From: Sulfopaludibacter sp035606355
Lineage (GTDB): Bacteria > Acidobacteriota > Terriglobia > Bryobacterales > Bryobacteraceae
Reading direction: 5' to 3'
NCBI GenBank assembly: GCA_035606355.1
Contig: DATNFO010000043.1
Span: 62,001 to 126,000, forward strand
DNA length: 64,000 nt
The notes below the pieces were generated by a model. It saw only the letters and a list, made by a program, of their open reading frames with translations, was not told the DNA's origin and did no database searches. This document shows, in pieces, positions 9,128-17,451 of the stretch (the stretch's first letter is position 1; each line of letters starts with the position of its first letter). The translations under genes were made by a program, and so were the position numbers.

Positions 9128-9754
9128 ATGTATCCAGGAAGAAACTTTCCTCCTCGCAGGCAGAATCGCAGAGAGAACGTCAATGAGTCCATCCGTGCGC
9201 GCGAAGTTCGCGCGGTGTTCCCGGACGGCACCACGGAGGTGATGCCGACCGCGGCAGCGCTGCGGAGGGCCCAGGAACTGGGCCTCGATCTGGTATTGGT
9301 CGCGCCTACCGCGGTTCCCCCGGTAGCCAAGGCGGTCGACTTCGGCCACTATACCTATGAGCAGAAGAAAAAGCAGCACGAGGCCAAGAAGAAGCAGCAC
9401 GTGGTGCAGGTGAAGGAGTTGAAGTTCCGTCCCAATACGGACGATCACGACTACGACTTCAAGAAGACCCACGCCATTCGCTTCCTTCAGGAAGGCAACC
9501 GCGTCAAGGCGGTTGTGCAGTTCCGCGGCCGCGAGATCGCGCATGCCGATCTCGGCAAGAAGCTGCTCATGCGCTTCGCTCAGGATCTGACCACGTACGG
9601 CACAGTGGAAGGCCAACCGCGGCTGGAAGGCCGCAACGCCCATATCCTCATCAGCCCGACGAAAGCCGCGACTAAGCCGGGCGAAAAACCAGAGAAGCCG
9701 GAAAAAACGGACAAGACTTCACACGAAGGTCCGGCCTCGCCGCCGGTTTCCTGA
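9128..9754 (+). CDS. infC: Translation initiation factor IF-3
   Basis: A 208-residue IF-3, which binds the 30S subunit, blocks premature 50S joining and checks the start codon and initiator tRNA. The N-terminal domain contains ENVNESIRAREVRAVFPDG and the linker VDFGHYTYEQKKKQHEAKKK; the C-terminal domain has QVKELKFRPNTDDHDYDFK and KAVVQFRGREIAH, all family hallmarks. The protein ends in a 30-residue Lys/Glu/Pro tail that goes beyond the usual length. The start taken is the ATG at 9128, though infC in many bacteria uses a rare codon and no strong Shine-Dalgarno is visible. The usual downstream partners rpmI and rplT are absent. Confidence 0.95.
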   Translation: MYPGRNFPPRRQNRRENVNESIRAREVRAVFPDGTTEVMPTAAALRRAQELGLDLVLVAPTAVPPVAKAVDFGHYTYEQKKKQHEAKKKQHVVQVKELKFRPNTDDHDYDFKKTHAIRFLQEGNRVKAVVQFRGREIAHADLGKKLLMRFAQDLTTYGTVEGQPRLEGRNAHILISPTKAATKPGEKPEKPEKTDKTSHEGPASPPVS

Positions 9755-9860
9755 GGTCGCGTCCGCCCGGACGGCGCCGCACATCTATGGCAACCGTGCG
9801 TGCGCGTGCTACTGTCCCGCGTGCTAACATCGGTTAAGTCCTCCGCTGGCATTCGCCGCT

Positions 9861-10742
9861 ATGTACAACGCTTTCTTCGGCTTTACGCAAAATCCGTTCA
9901 ACATGAGCCCGGACCCTTCGTTTCTGTTCCGGAGCTCGCAGCACGAAGAGGCGCTGGCAAACCTGATCTATGGGGTCCAGAGCCGCAAAGGATTCATCGT
10001 CCTGACCGGCGAGGTCGGCACCGGAAAGACCACCATGCTGGAGTGCCTGCGGGATTTTCTGAGTTCTCAGCAGATCGCCTTCGCCTCGCTGTTTAACTCC
10101 CGGCTAACCGTGGACCAGTTCTTCGAGATGTTGTCCTACGATCTGGACCTGCGCTGCAATCGCCATTCGAAAACCGAAGTTCTGCTGGCGCTCAATAACA
10201 TGTTGCTGGAGCGCGCCAGCGGCGGCCGCACCACGGTTTTGATCGTCGACGAAGCCCACAACCTGGAGTGGGACGTCCTCGAAGAAATCCGCCTTCTGGG
10301 CAATCTCGAGAATCGCCGCGGGAAACTTCTGCAAATTATTTTGGCCGGGCAGCAGGAGTTGGATCGCAAAATGGAGGCGCCGGAATTCCGTCAATTGAAG
10401 CAGCGCATCGCACTTCGTTGCGCTCTTCGCGGCTTTGACGGGAAAGAGGCGGCCGCGTATGTCAATTCCCGTATGGCGCGCGCGGGTATCAAAGAGCAGT
10501 GCATTATCCCGCCGGAGATCATTCAGGAACTGCATTACCGTTCACAAGGTATCCCGCGCCTTATCAACGCAATCTGCGACAATTTACTGCTCACAGCCTT
10601 TGCCATGGAGACCAAGACCGTCACCATGGAGATGTTGGATGAAGTAACCGCGGACATGCGGCTCGAGTATCCGGGCAAGGATCCCTTCCGCCCCGATCCT
10701 TCCTTCCCCGAAAAGACCTTCCGGCACTCCCAGCGCCAGTAA
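9861..10742 (+). CDS. ExeA/XrtA-associated type AAA ATPase
   Basis: A 293-residue ATPase of the ExeA group. It opens with the characteristic MYNAFFGFTQNPF and SPDPSFLF..S.QHEEAL. Walker A is GEVGTGKTT at residues 50-58 and Walker B is VLIVDEAHNL at about 126-135. The sensor region reads LQIILAGQQEL with the LKQRI box, and the end holds GIPRLINAICDNLLL. Members assist type II secretion pore assembly (ExeA) or sit in exosortase-linked exopolysaccharide clusters. Given the polysaccharide operon that follows, the second role is likelier. The C-terminal peptidoglycan-binding domain of longer ExeA proteins is missing. Confidence 0.85.
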   Translation: MYNAFFGFTQNPFNMSPDPSFLFRSSQHEEALANLIYGVQSRKGFIVLTGEVGTGKTTMLECLRDFLSSQQIAFASLFNSRLTVDQFFEMLSYDLDLRCNRHSKTEVLLALNNMLLERASGGRTTVLIVDEAHNLEWDVLEEIRLLGNLENRRGKLLQIILAGQQELDRKMEAPEFRQLKQRIALRCALRGFDGKEAAAYVNSRMARAGIKEQCIIPPEIIQELHYRSQGIPRLINAICDNLLLTAFAMETKTVTMEMLDEVTADMRLEYPGKDPFRPDPSFPEKTFRHSQRQ

Positions 10743-10989
10743 CTCGCCTTTCCCTTACATCAGGGAATTAACCGAAGATACGGGTCAGCTAGTAACGCTA
10801 TCAGGGGAATTCCCTATAGCACGAAACACTGCAATACACCCCAATAGTACTAGGTGTCCCCCTACTATCGATATCTGCCGGGACGCGCGTTACGCTACAC
10901 TGCGGATGAAGAATCGGAGAGAACGGTCGTGTTCTTACCTCACAACGGTCAGTGTGGCCGGCATTTAAACCGCACAAGGAGCAAAAGGA
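10743..10989 (+). promoter_or_regulatory. 247-base leader of the small exported peptide gene
   Basis: No gene is seen here. It holds a perfect palindrome GGGAATTCCC at 10805-10814 and ends in a strong ribosome-binding site (AAGGAG at about 10975, with a further AAGGA just before the ATG). The long leader before a 66-codon gene suggests regulated expression, but no promoter boxes can be assigned with confidence. Confidence 0.35.
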
Positions 10990-11190
10990 ATGTACAAGTT
11001 TTTCGAAAGTAAGTTCGCCTTCGGCGCAGTGTTGTCGCTGTTTGCCATGAGTTTTGCGTGGAACGCCAGCCAAGGTGCGGCGTTGCCGTTCACGGGCCAT
11101 CTGATGATGGATTCGTCGGGCACTCAGGTCGCACACGGGCCCAGCATTCCGCCCGATCCGTGGGAAGGCACCGGCAGCAGCATCGCCTGA
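10990..11190 (+). CDS. Small exported peptide with PPDPWEG tail
   Basis: A 66-residue protein with a strong ribosome-binding site. The N-terminus is basic-hydrophobic (KFFESKFAFGAVLSLFAMSFAWNA in outline) and reads as a signal peptide with cleavage after the Ala-rich stretch around residue 31. What would remain is a peptide of about 35 residues ending in VAHGPSIPPDPWEG plus a short Gly/Ser tail. No known enzyme or toxin motif is present. It lies between the ExeA-type ATPase and the end of the convergent polysaccharide operon, with only three bases between the two stop codons. It may be an exported signal, a matrix component or a modified peptide; function is unknown. Confidence 0.7.
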   Translation: MYKFFESKFAFGAVLSLFAMSFAWNASQGAALPFTGHLMMDSSGTQVAHGPSIPPDPWEGTGSSIA

Positions 11191-11193
11191 CCG

Positions 11194-12429
11194 TCAGATC
11201 ATATCCGCAAACGATTTCCGCAGCTTATAGAACCACGCGTGCCCGAGCACGAAGATCAACGCTGCGATCAGGGAGAGCTTGGCCAGCGGTCCCCAGGCGG
11301 GCGCCTGATGCTCAAGAAAAATCGCGCGATAGCCGCGCACCAGAATGTACATGGGATTTTTCGAGAGCAGTGCTTTGGCGAAAGCGGGTAGCGGAGCCCA
11401 ACTCTGCTCGGGATAGCAGATCGGCGTGATGAAGAACCAGACCGTCATCACGAATCCTATGATCTGTCCGAGGTCGCGCACGAATGCTCCCAACGCGGCC
11501 AAAAACCACGCGATCCCCGCCGTCAACAGCACTTGTGGAATCAGCAGCGCGGGCAGCCACAGCACCGTGACGGGCACCGAATGCCGCACCACCAGCAGGA
11601 AGACGCAATAGAGCACAATCGCGAAGAACTCGCTGACCAGCCCTGCGCACACCAGGTTCACGGGTAAGGTCTCCACCGCGAAAACCAGCTTGCGGACGAA
11701 GTTCCGATGCTCCAGAACGACGGTGGGAGCGCGGCCGGCCGCCTCACTAAAAGCCAGCCACGGCAGCATGCCCGCGATGTAATAAAGCACGTAGCCGGAG
11801 CGTGTGGTATCGCCCGGGAACGTCGCCCGCATCACCAGAGCGAAGACAAAGTAATAAGTCACAATCAGCAGCAGCGGATTGATCAAGGTCCAGAACGAAC
11901 CGCCAAACGACCCCCGATAGCGCCCCAGCACATCCCGCCGCACCATCACGCGGATGAGGCTGCGATTGCGCCACACGGTTAGGATCGGGTATACGAATGC
12001 GCGACCAACCGCCCGTAATTCGCGGCGGCGGCGGATGGCGCCCGACTCCGTTACTACTGGACGGCTGAGTTTGGCGTGCCCGCCGCGCATTTCGGCGTCG
12101 ACCAGCAGGAACGGCCAGCCGTCTTCGTAATACCACCGCACCCCTTCGCGCATGGGCGAGACGAATACCTGGTACTGCCCGTCCTCCAGCGGCAGTTCCA
12201 CCGCGACCGTGATGGCCGCCGATTCACCGGGCTTGAGGTCGCGCGGCGGCGGCACGCGGCTTCCGTCCACGATCAGCGTTCCAGTCTCGTAGTCGAACAC
12301 GTGGTACCCGAAGGCGAAGCCGCCGGCCGCGCTCCAGATTTCTGCGGAGCCATTGCAAACCGTGAAGGTGAGTTGAAAGCCGGCGCCCGCGGCGGCCAAA
12401 AGCTGCGCGTCCGTGTACGCGGCGCTCAT
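11194..12429 (-). CDS. ABC-2 polysaccharide exporter permease with N-terminal Wzt-C-like binding domain
   Basis: A 411-residue fusion. Residues about 15-112 form a beta-sandwich-like domain with FTVCNGS, FGYHVFDYETG, LKPGESAAI and DGQYQVFVSP..EGVRWYYEDGWPF; this resembles the carbohydrate-binding domain that normally ends the ATPase Wzt. Residues about 165-411 are an ABC-2 permease like Wzm/RfbD: a cytoplasmic VMVRRDVLGRYRGSFGG entry helix, six membrane segments, and the QIIGFVMTVWFFITPICYP motif. It would move a lipid-linked glycan across the inner membrane. It is the last gene of the operon and overlaps the GT-methyltransferase gene (ATGA). No ATPase partner is encoded anywhere in this window. 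Confidence 0.82.
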   Translation of the reverse strand: MSAAYTDAQLLAAAGAGFQLTFTVCNGSAEIWSAAGGFAFGYHVFDYETGTLIVDGSRVPPPRDLKPGESAAITVAVELPLEDGQYQVFVSPMREGVRWYYEDGWPFLLVDAEMRGGHAKLSRPVVTESGAIRRRRELRAVGRAFVYPILTVWRNRSLIRVMVRRDVLGRYRGSFGGSFWTLINPLLLIVTYYFVFALVMRATFPGDTTRSGYVLYYIAGMLPWLAFSEAAGRAPTVVLEHRNFVRKLVFAVETLPVNLVCAGLVSEFFAIVLYCVFLLVVRHSVPVTVLWLPALLIPQVLLTAGIAWFLAALGAFVRDLGQIIGFVMTVWFFITPICYPEQSWAPLPAFAKALLSKNPMYILVRGYRAIFLEHQAPAWGPLAKLSLIAALIFVLGHAWFYKLRKSFADMI

Positions 12430-14390
12430 GAGTACAGCCAGCCGGGGTAGCGCTCACGCACTGCGCCCGTCTTGCGGCCGACCGCGTAAATGCCGTCGCC
12501 GCGAAGATCGGTTTCCAGACGATACTTTTCCAGTAAGTGGCGGACCCACCCGAATTCCGGATGTGGCTCGTCACGAAATTCGCCCGTCTCGAGCAGCGTC
12601 ACTTCGAAGCCCGAATTTTCCAGCAACTTGTGGATCTCGCGCGGCGTGTATTCGCGATTGTGTCGCGCATCCACTTCGCCCGATTCCGACGGCCGGATGT
12701 ACGCGTGAAAGAACCCCGGATGATAGCCCTGCAAAATCGCGGAGATGCCGCGCAACGCCGCGACATTCGGAGTAGTCAGCACGAAATGGCCGCCGGGCTT
12801 CAGAATGCGGTTCACCTCACTCATCAAATGCATCGGGTCTTCGAAAAGGTGCTCGATCAACTCGCCGCAGAGCACAGTAGAAAAGTGCGCGTCGGGGTAC
12901 GGAAAGCGATCCTTCTCCGCATCAAAGTGGTCAATGCAGCATTCGAACGTTTCGCCATCGGCACTCGTGACGGTTCGATGGTCCACGCGGCCGAGCTTAC
13001 CGTAATAGCAGCCGCGAACTTCGCCATAGCCGAGCCGGGTTTTCAGCGCGGGCGTGATTTGCAGATACGCGCCCATCTCCAGCACGCGATCGCACGGGCC
13101 TCCCGGCGGCGTGATCGATAATGTTTTCACCAGGCGCGTTTCGTGGGTGCGCAGGTAACCTTCCGCTTCCGTATTCTCCGCCCAACCGGAGAGATATTCC
13201 GGCAGATCTTCGCCCGCGTTCGCTTGCGGCGGAGGCGGGGGAGCCTGCGCAGCGCGTTCCGGCTGCTTCCACTCTTTGCCCTCGACGACCGCTTGCAGGA
13301 ATTCCGCATACTGGCGCGCGACCGAATCCCAATTGCATTCGCGCGCCACCCAATCCTTCGCACGCGTCCCCAGCGCTTGAGCCACTTCAGGCCGCGATAC
13401 CAGCAGGTTCAGGTATTCGAAGATCAGGTCCTCTTCGCCCGCGCCGACCGGCACCTTCAAACAAACATCGTCGGGGAATTCGGAGAAGCTGCCGATATCG
13501 GAAACCAGCACGGCCTTCCCCAATCCGAGCGAGCGCAGCAGCGTGCCGGAGCTTTCGCCGACCGTCGGAAACCGCAAATTGAGAATAATATCGGTGGCCG
13601 CGATGTAGCCGACGAACTCCTCAATGGGGACGAAGCCGAGTACGCGCACGTTCGCGGAAAGCCCCATCGACCGGATCATCTGCTCGATAGGAAATTCCGG
13701 GTGAGGCTCGCCTACCAGCAGCATCTTCACGTTTGGCACAAGGCGCACGAGACGGCGAAACGCGCGCAGAGATTCGGCGATGCGCTTGTATGGCTTCAGG
13801 AAGCCGAAGACGCCCACCAGTGGCGTAAGTTCATCGAGACCGAGCTTGTGCCGGTAGCCGAGGCGATCGGCCTGTGGAATCCACGCGCCGTGCGGGATGA
13901 TTGCCAGCGGACCTTTGTACCCCGCCGCGCGAATTTCCTTTTCCAGAAAACAGCTGTGTACAATCACGCCGCGCGCACTTTCGAGCAGGCGCCGCGTCAT
14001 CGGCAGGCCCTCATAATCGGGACCTACTTCAAGCCGCCGCACGCGCTCGGCAAACGCCCGCGCCTCCGCGCCCCCTTCGTACTCGCATTCCTCGACGTAG
14101 CCGTCCCAATTGCCTCGCTTGATGGTGATATCGGCAATCAGGTGATGCAGGTTGGATTCGTGCATCACCACCACGCCGGGATTTTTCAGCGCTGTCTCGT
14201 AAACGAAGCCGTGAAATCCGTTGTTGCCGGCGTGGTAGACCGCGATGTCGCAGCAGGAGGGGTCGAACGCGCGATCGCCCGCGAAGATCTCCAGATCCAC
14301 CATGGGGCGCAGACTTTGAATCAGTGCTTCGGAATAGTCGGCGATGCCGCTGCGCGCGGGAGGCAGCGGCGAGAAAAACGCCACGCGCAT
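12426..14390 (-). CDS. Bifunctional GT4 glycosyltransferase - SAM methyltransferase
   Basis: A 654-residue two-domain enzyme. Residues 1 to about 375 are a GT-B fold transferase: PLPPARSGIADYSEALI at the start, then IIPHGAWIP, GVFGFLKPYKR and the nucleotide-sugar segment RFPTVGESSGTLLRSLGLGKAV. A Pro/Ala-rich linker follows (about 385-400). Residues about 415-645 are a class I SAM-dependent methyltransferase: RVLEMGAYLQ (motif I), YPDAHFSTVLCGELIEHLFEDP and RILKPGGHFVLTTPN. Together they could add a sugar and methylate it, or methylate a chain end. The gene sits one base after DUF3108 and overlaps the exporter permease, so it acts on the same glycan. Confidence 0.85.
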   Translation of the reverse strand: MRVAFFSPLPPARSGIADYSEALIQSLRPMVDLEIFAGDRAFDPSCCDIAVYHAGNNGFHGFVYETALKNPGVVVMHESNLHHLIADITIKRGNWDGYVEECEYEGGAEARAFAERVRRLEVGPDYEGLPMTRRLLESARGVIVHSCFLEKEIRAAGYKGPLAIIPHGAWIPQADRLGYRHKLGLDELTPLVGVFGFLKPYKRIAESLRAFRRLVRLVPNVKMLLVGEPHPEFPIEQMIRSMGLSANVRVLGFVPIEEFVGYIAATDIILNLRFPTVGESSGTLLRSLGLGKAVLVSDIGSFSEFPDDVCLKVPVGAGEEDLIFEYLNLLVSRPEVAQALGTRAKDWVARECNWDSVARQYAEFLQAVVEGKEWKQPERAAQAPPPPPQANAGEDLPEYLSGWAENTEAEGYLRTHETRLVKTLSITPPGGPCDRVLEMGAYLQITPALKTRLGYGEVRGCYYGKLGRVDHRTVTSADGETFECCIDHFDAEKDRFPYPDAHFSTVLCGELIEHLFEDPMHLMSEVNRILKPGGHFVLTTPNVAALRGISAILQGYHPGFFHAYIRPSESGEVDARHNREYTPREIHKLLENSGFEVTLLETGEFRDEPHPEFGWVRHLLEKYRLETDLRGDGIYAVGRKTGAVRERYPGWLYS

Positions 14391-14391
14391 T

Positions 14392-15087
14392 CTAGCGCAC
14401 CAGCTCCAGCGTCAACTTACTCGTCGAGATCGGCAGTAGGATTTGGACCGGAGTGCGTGCGGAATCGCGGGCGTAGAGCACTTCAAAATTGAAGTTCGCC
14501 CGGGCGCCTCGCACAGAGACGTTCACATGATCTGTGGTTTCGGATTTCCCGGCGATGGTCACACTTTGCGGGCCGGTATAATCCATGCGAATCAGATACG
14601 CTCCACCGAAGAAGATATTCTGCGCGGCGGGCATTCTTCCCTGCCCCAGCTCCACGCGAACGTAGTACAGGTAGGTGAGAGCGTCGCGGGCGCAGCTCGG
14701 AATGCTGAAGGTGGATTGCCCCGGCTTGGCGCCTCCGTCGGGCAGCAGCGTCACGCGCTCGGCCGAGCCGCCCTTCTGGTCAAAGGTGGTGCGCTCGCGG
14801 CTTTTCCTGCCCGCGTGGCTCTGGTCGCGCGTGAATTGGAGCGAGCAGAGGTCGGGCGTGCTCGTGGACCGGTAATGATCGTCAATAGCAAACCCGGGGA
14901 CGCCCGCGCTGACGGCGGCTTCGAAGTTCCAGCCGGAATCCGTCTTTTGCGCCGTGAGGGTAGCGTCGCCCAGACTCAATCCGCTCTGCCACTGAATGCT
15001 GTAGCGGAGTGTTTCGTTCTTCCAGGGGAAGCCGTTCTGCGCCAATAAAGGCGCGGCAAGCAGCGTGAGAGCTAGAAATCGGGTCAT
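14392..15087 (-). CDS. Exported DUF3108-domain protein
   Basis: A 231-residue protein starting at the ATG at 15087, which overlaps the stop of the glycosyltransferase upstream. It has a signal peptide (TRFLALTLLAAPLLAQ). The mature part follows the DUF3108 pattern: ETLRYSIQWQSGLSLGDATL at the start, FTRDQSHAGRKSRER, a central RDALTYLYYVR and a closing LEVLYARDSARTPVQILLP-like strand. DUF3108 proteins are periplasmic beta-structures of unknown function found near envelope genes. Its place inside the polysaccharide operon suggests a role in glycan export or assembly in the periplasm, which is inference. Confidence 0.75.
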   Translation of the reverse strand: MTRFLALTLLAAPLLAQNGFPWKNETLRYSIQWQSGLSLGDATLTAQKTDSGWNFEAAVSAGVPGFAIDDHYRSTSTPDLCSLQFTRDQSHAGRKSRERTTFDQKGGSAERVTLLPDGGAKPGQSTFSIPSCARDALTYLYYVRVELGQGRMPAAQNIFFGGAYLIRMDYTGPQSVTIAGKSETTDHVNVSVRGARANFNFEVLYARDSARTPVQILLPISTSKLTLELVR

Positions 15088-16238
15088 GGATGCGTTATAT
15101 GAGAGACGCCGGCGCGGGCTCCCGCGTTGGGGCATTCCAGAACTTCATGGAAAACTTCGAGGGTCCGGCATGCGGTTCGCTGCCAGCTAAAATGCGCGGC
15201 GCGCTGCAACCCGAGCCTTTCCATGCGGGCGCGCAATTCGGAATCCAGCAGCAGGTCCGCCAGTGCGCGGACGATTTCTTCGGTGGCGTAGGGATCGAAG
15301 GTAATAGCGGCGCCATCCACCACTTCGGGCAGCGCCGATGTATTCGAGCAGACCACCGCGCGTCCGCAAGCCATCGCTTCCAGCACCGGGAGTCCGAAGC
15401 CCTCATAAAAAGACGGAAACACCATCGCGTCGCAGGCATTGTACAGGTGGAGCAGATCGTCGTCCGTGACAAAACCGAAGAACTGTATGCGATCGCCGAC
15501 CCCCGATTCGCGCGCCGCCTCGCGCACCTTCTCGGCGAACCAGGTGGGCTTTCCGGCCAGCACCAGATTGTGCTTGATCTGCGGATAAGCATTCACCAGG
15601 CGCGCGAAGGCGCGGATCAGGCCGATATGATTTTTGCGCGGCTGCAAATCGCCGACATTCAGCAGAAACTTGCCGGGAATCGAGAAGCGCTCGCGGACTG
15701 TTTGCGCGGCGGCTTCGCGCGAGATCGGACGAAACTCGCTTCCAGCGGCGTTGGGCACCACCACAACCTTATCTTCATCGAGATCGCCGTAGACCTTCAA
15801 AATGGCGTTGCGCGAAAAGTCGCTGCCCGTCAGAATACGGGCCGCCCTGCCCACGGTGCGGCGGACCGTCCATTGCAACTGCAGCGCTCGCGAGCGCGTA
15901 AAGTATTCGGGATGTTCCAGAAAGCTGACGTCGTGCACGCTCACCACAACCGGCACCCGGCAATTCAGCGGTGCGGTGTACTGCACGTGCAGCAGGTCCG
16001 GCCGGTCTTCATTCACTTTACGCGCAAGGTCGAAGCCCAGACGCACGAACGGATTCGCCGCCACCTGCCGCACCCGGATGGGCGGCGGGACGAAATTGCG
16101 AGCATTCTCGCTGGAAACGTAGGCAACAAACTCGCAGTCGCGGCCGCTTGCGGCGAACGCATTCAGGAGGCTTCGAACGTAAACCTCATTCCCCGTGAGA
16201 TGGCGGCCGATGGCGTGAGCATCAACGGCGAAACGCAT
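15084..16238 (-). CDS. GT4 family glycosyltransferase (mannosyl/rhamnosyl-transferase type)
   Basis: A 384-residue GT-B glycosyltransferase. The N-terminal acceptor domain starts FAVDAHAIGRHLTGNEVYVRSLL with the Gly-rich loop; the C-terminal donor domain shows LLNVGDLQPRKNHIGLI and the EX7E motif in FPSFYEGFGLPVLEAMACGRAVVCS at about 278-302. It would transfer a sugar from a nucleotide-sugar in the cytoplasm. It precedes DUF3108 with a four-base overlap and follows another GT4 gene by 42 bases, so it belongs to the same operon. The donor sugar cannot be deduced. Confidence 0.85.
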   Translation of the reverse strand: MRFAVDAHAIGRHLTGNEVYVRSLLNAFAASGRDCEFVAYVSSENARNFVPPPIRVRQVAANPFVRLGFDLARKVNEDRPDLLHVQYTAPLNCRVPVVVSVHDVSFLEHPEYFTRSRALQLQWTVRRTVGRAARILTGSDFSRNAILKVYGDLDEDKVVVVPNAAGSEFRPISREAAAQTVRERFSIPGKFLLNVGDLQPRKNHIGLIRAFARLVNAYPQIKHNLVLAGKPTWFAEKVREAARESGVGDRIQFFGFVTDDDLLHLYNACDAMVFPSFYEGFGLPVLEAMACGRAVVCSNTSALPEVVDGAAITFDPYATEEIVRALADLLLDSELRARMERLGLQRAAHFSWQRTACRTLEVFHEVLECPNAGARAGVSHITHP

Positions 16239-16280
16239 TGGCCGTACCAGTATAGCGGACCGAAATGCCCCGCTGGTGTG

Positions 16281-17435
16281 TCAGAAATCCAGAGTTTGCC
16301 ACGCTTTTTCCCATGTGAACTCTTTTTCCATCAACAGTCTGCCGGAATTCGCTATGTTGCACCGCAGAGTGTTGCACGCCAGCAACCGCGCGACGGATTC
16401 GGCGAACTGCGAGGGCGAATCGGCGAGCAGCAGATGTTCGCCATCGCGCGCCGGCAGGCCCTCCGCCCCGATGGTTGTGGAGACAACAGGCGTGCCCGCC
16501 GCCCATGCCTCCAGGATTTTCAACCGGGTGCCGCTTCCCGAAAGCAGCGGGACCACGGCCACCTTTGCGCGCGCGAGTTCGACGAGCGCATCGGGAATTT
16601 CACCTGTGGTTTCAATGCGCGGGTCGCCTTGCGTATAGCGAGCCACAGCCGCCGGATTCCTGCCGATCAGCCGCCATTTCAGTTCCGGGCGCCGCTCCCG
16701 CAACAGCGGCCAGATCTCCCGGCGAAAGTAGCGGACGGCGGCAATATTCGGGTGGTATTCGAGATTTCCCGAGAAAACAATCACATCCTCTTCGCTGCGC
16801 GGCGGAGCCGGGACGAGCGGGATTGCGTTCGGGTACACACGGACGCGGGCCTGCGGGGCGATTTCCGTCACTGCCGCACCATCCTCGCTGCTGACCGCCA
16901 GGACTTCCGTGAAGCGCGGAAGCCACTCGCGTTCGAGTTGGAGCGATGCACGCTGGAAGATGCGGTGTGCGATCCGTGCCGGCCCGGATTCGGTTTCCGC
17001 GCAGCGGCGGTGCAGAACGCTCTCGATATTGTGCAGGTTGAGCACGGTACGTTGCGCCGCTGTCGCGAGCACATCGAGGTACGTAGCGCACCAGGAGTGT
17101 TCGATCACCGCAACGCCATAGCGGCAGCCCGCGATCGCCGCACCAATTTCGGCGTCGAAACCGGCGAACCGGTCCACCAGGGGCGGCACCCTGCGAGCCA
17201 CCCGCCCGGCATTGCGAGCGCTTTTCGACAGCAGGTCGCGGCGATTCGCCGGAAGGTCCAGAACGTGGATGCGCCGCAACAATCCGGCAGGAATTCGCTG
17301 CGCCGGATCGGGCGCGCCGGGCTGACGGAATACGATCAGGTCGGTCTCGTAATGGCGAGCCAGGTATTGGAGCAGAGATGCCGTACGCAGCGCTCCGCCG
17401 CCCGCTAGCGGGTAGGGAGCCTCGGGCGCGAGCAT
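16281..17435 (-). CDS. GT4 family glycosyltransferase
   Basis: A 384-residue GT-B enzyme when started at the ATG at 17435, where MLAPEAPYPLAGGGALRTASLL gives the usual Gly-rich N-terminal loop. The longer open frame upstream would overlap the previous gene and its translation (Arg/Gly/Pro-rich) looks non-native. Donor-domain motifs are VIVFSGNLEYHPNIAAVRYF, RWLIGRNP and GSGTRLKILEAWAAGTPVVSTTIGAEGL near residues 310-340. It resembles the sugar transferases with PEP-CTERM/XrtA systems that search FSGNMxYxPN, which is suggestive only. It is 16 bases after the preceding GT gene in the rfb operon. Confidence 0.82.
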   Translation of the reverse strand: MLAPEAPYPLAGGGALRTASLLQYLARHYETDLIVFRQPGAPDPAQRIPAGLLRRIHVLDLPANRRDLLSKSARNAGRVARRVPPLVDRFAGFDAEIGAAIAGCRYGVAVIEHSWCATYLDVLATAAQRTVLNLHNIESVLHRRCAETESGPARIAHRIFQRASLQLEREWLPRFTEVLAVSSEDGAAVTEIAPQARVRVYPNAIPLVPAPPRSEEDVIVFSGNLEYHPNIAAVRYFRREIWPLLRERRPELKWRLIGRNPAAVARYTQGDPRIETTGEIPDALVELARAKVAVVPLLSGSGTRLKILEAWAAGTPVVSTTIGAEGLPARDGEHLLLADSPSQFAESVARLLACNTLRCNIANSGRLLMEKEFTWEKAWQTLDF

Positions 17436-17451
17436 GAGGGCTGCGGGGCTC

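Noticed and set aside
13143..14492. 449-codon plus-strand frame
   Set aside because: Antisense to the GT4-methyltransferase gene; His/Arg/Ala-rich without any domain.
15090..17408. 772-codon plus-strand frame
   Set aside because: Antisense to two glycosyltransferase genes; a long shadow caused by high GC third positions.
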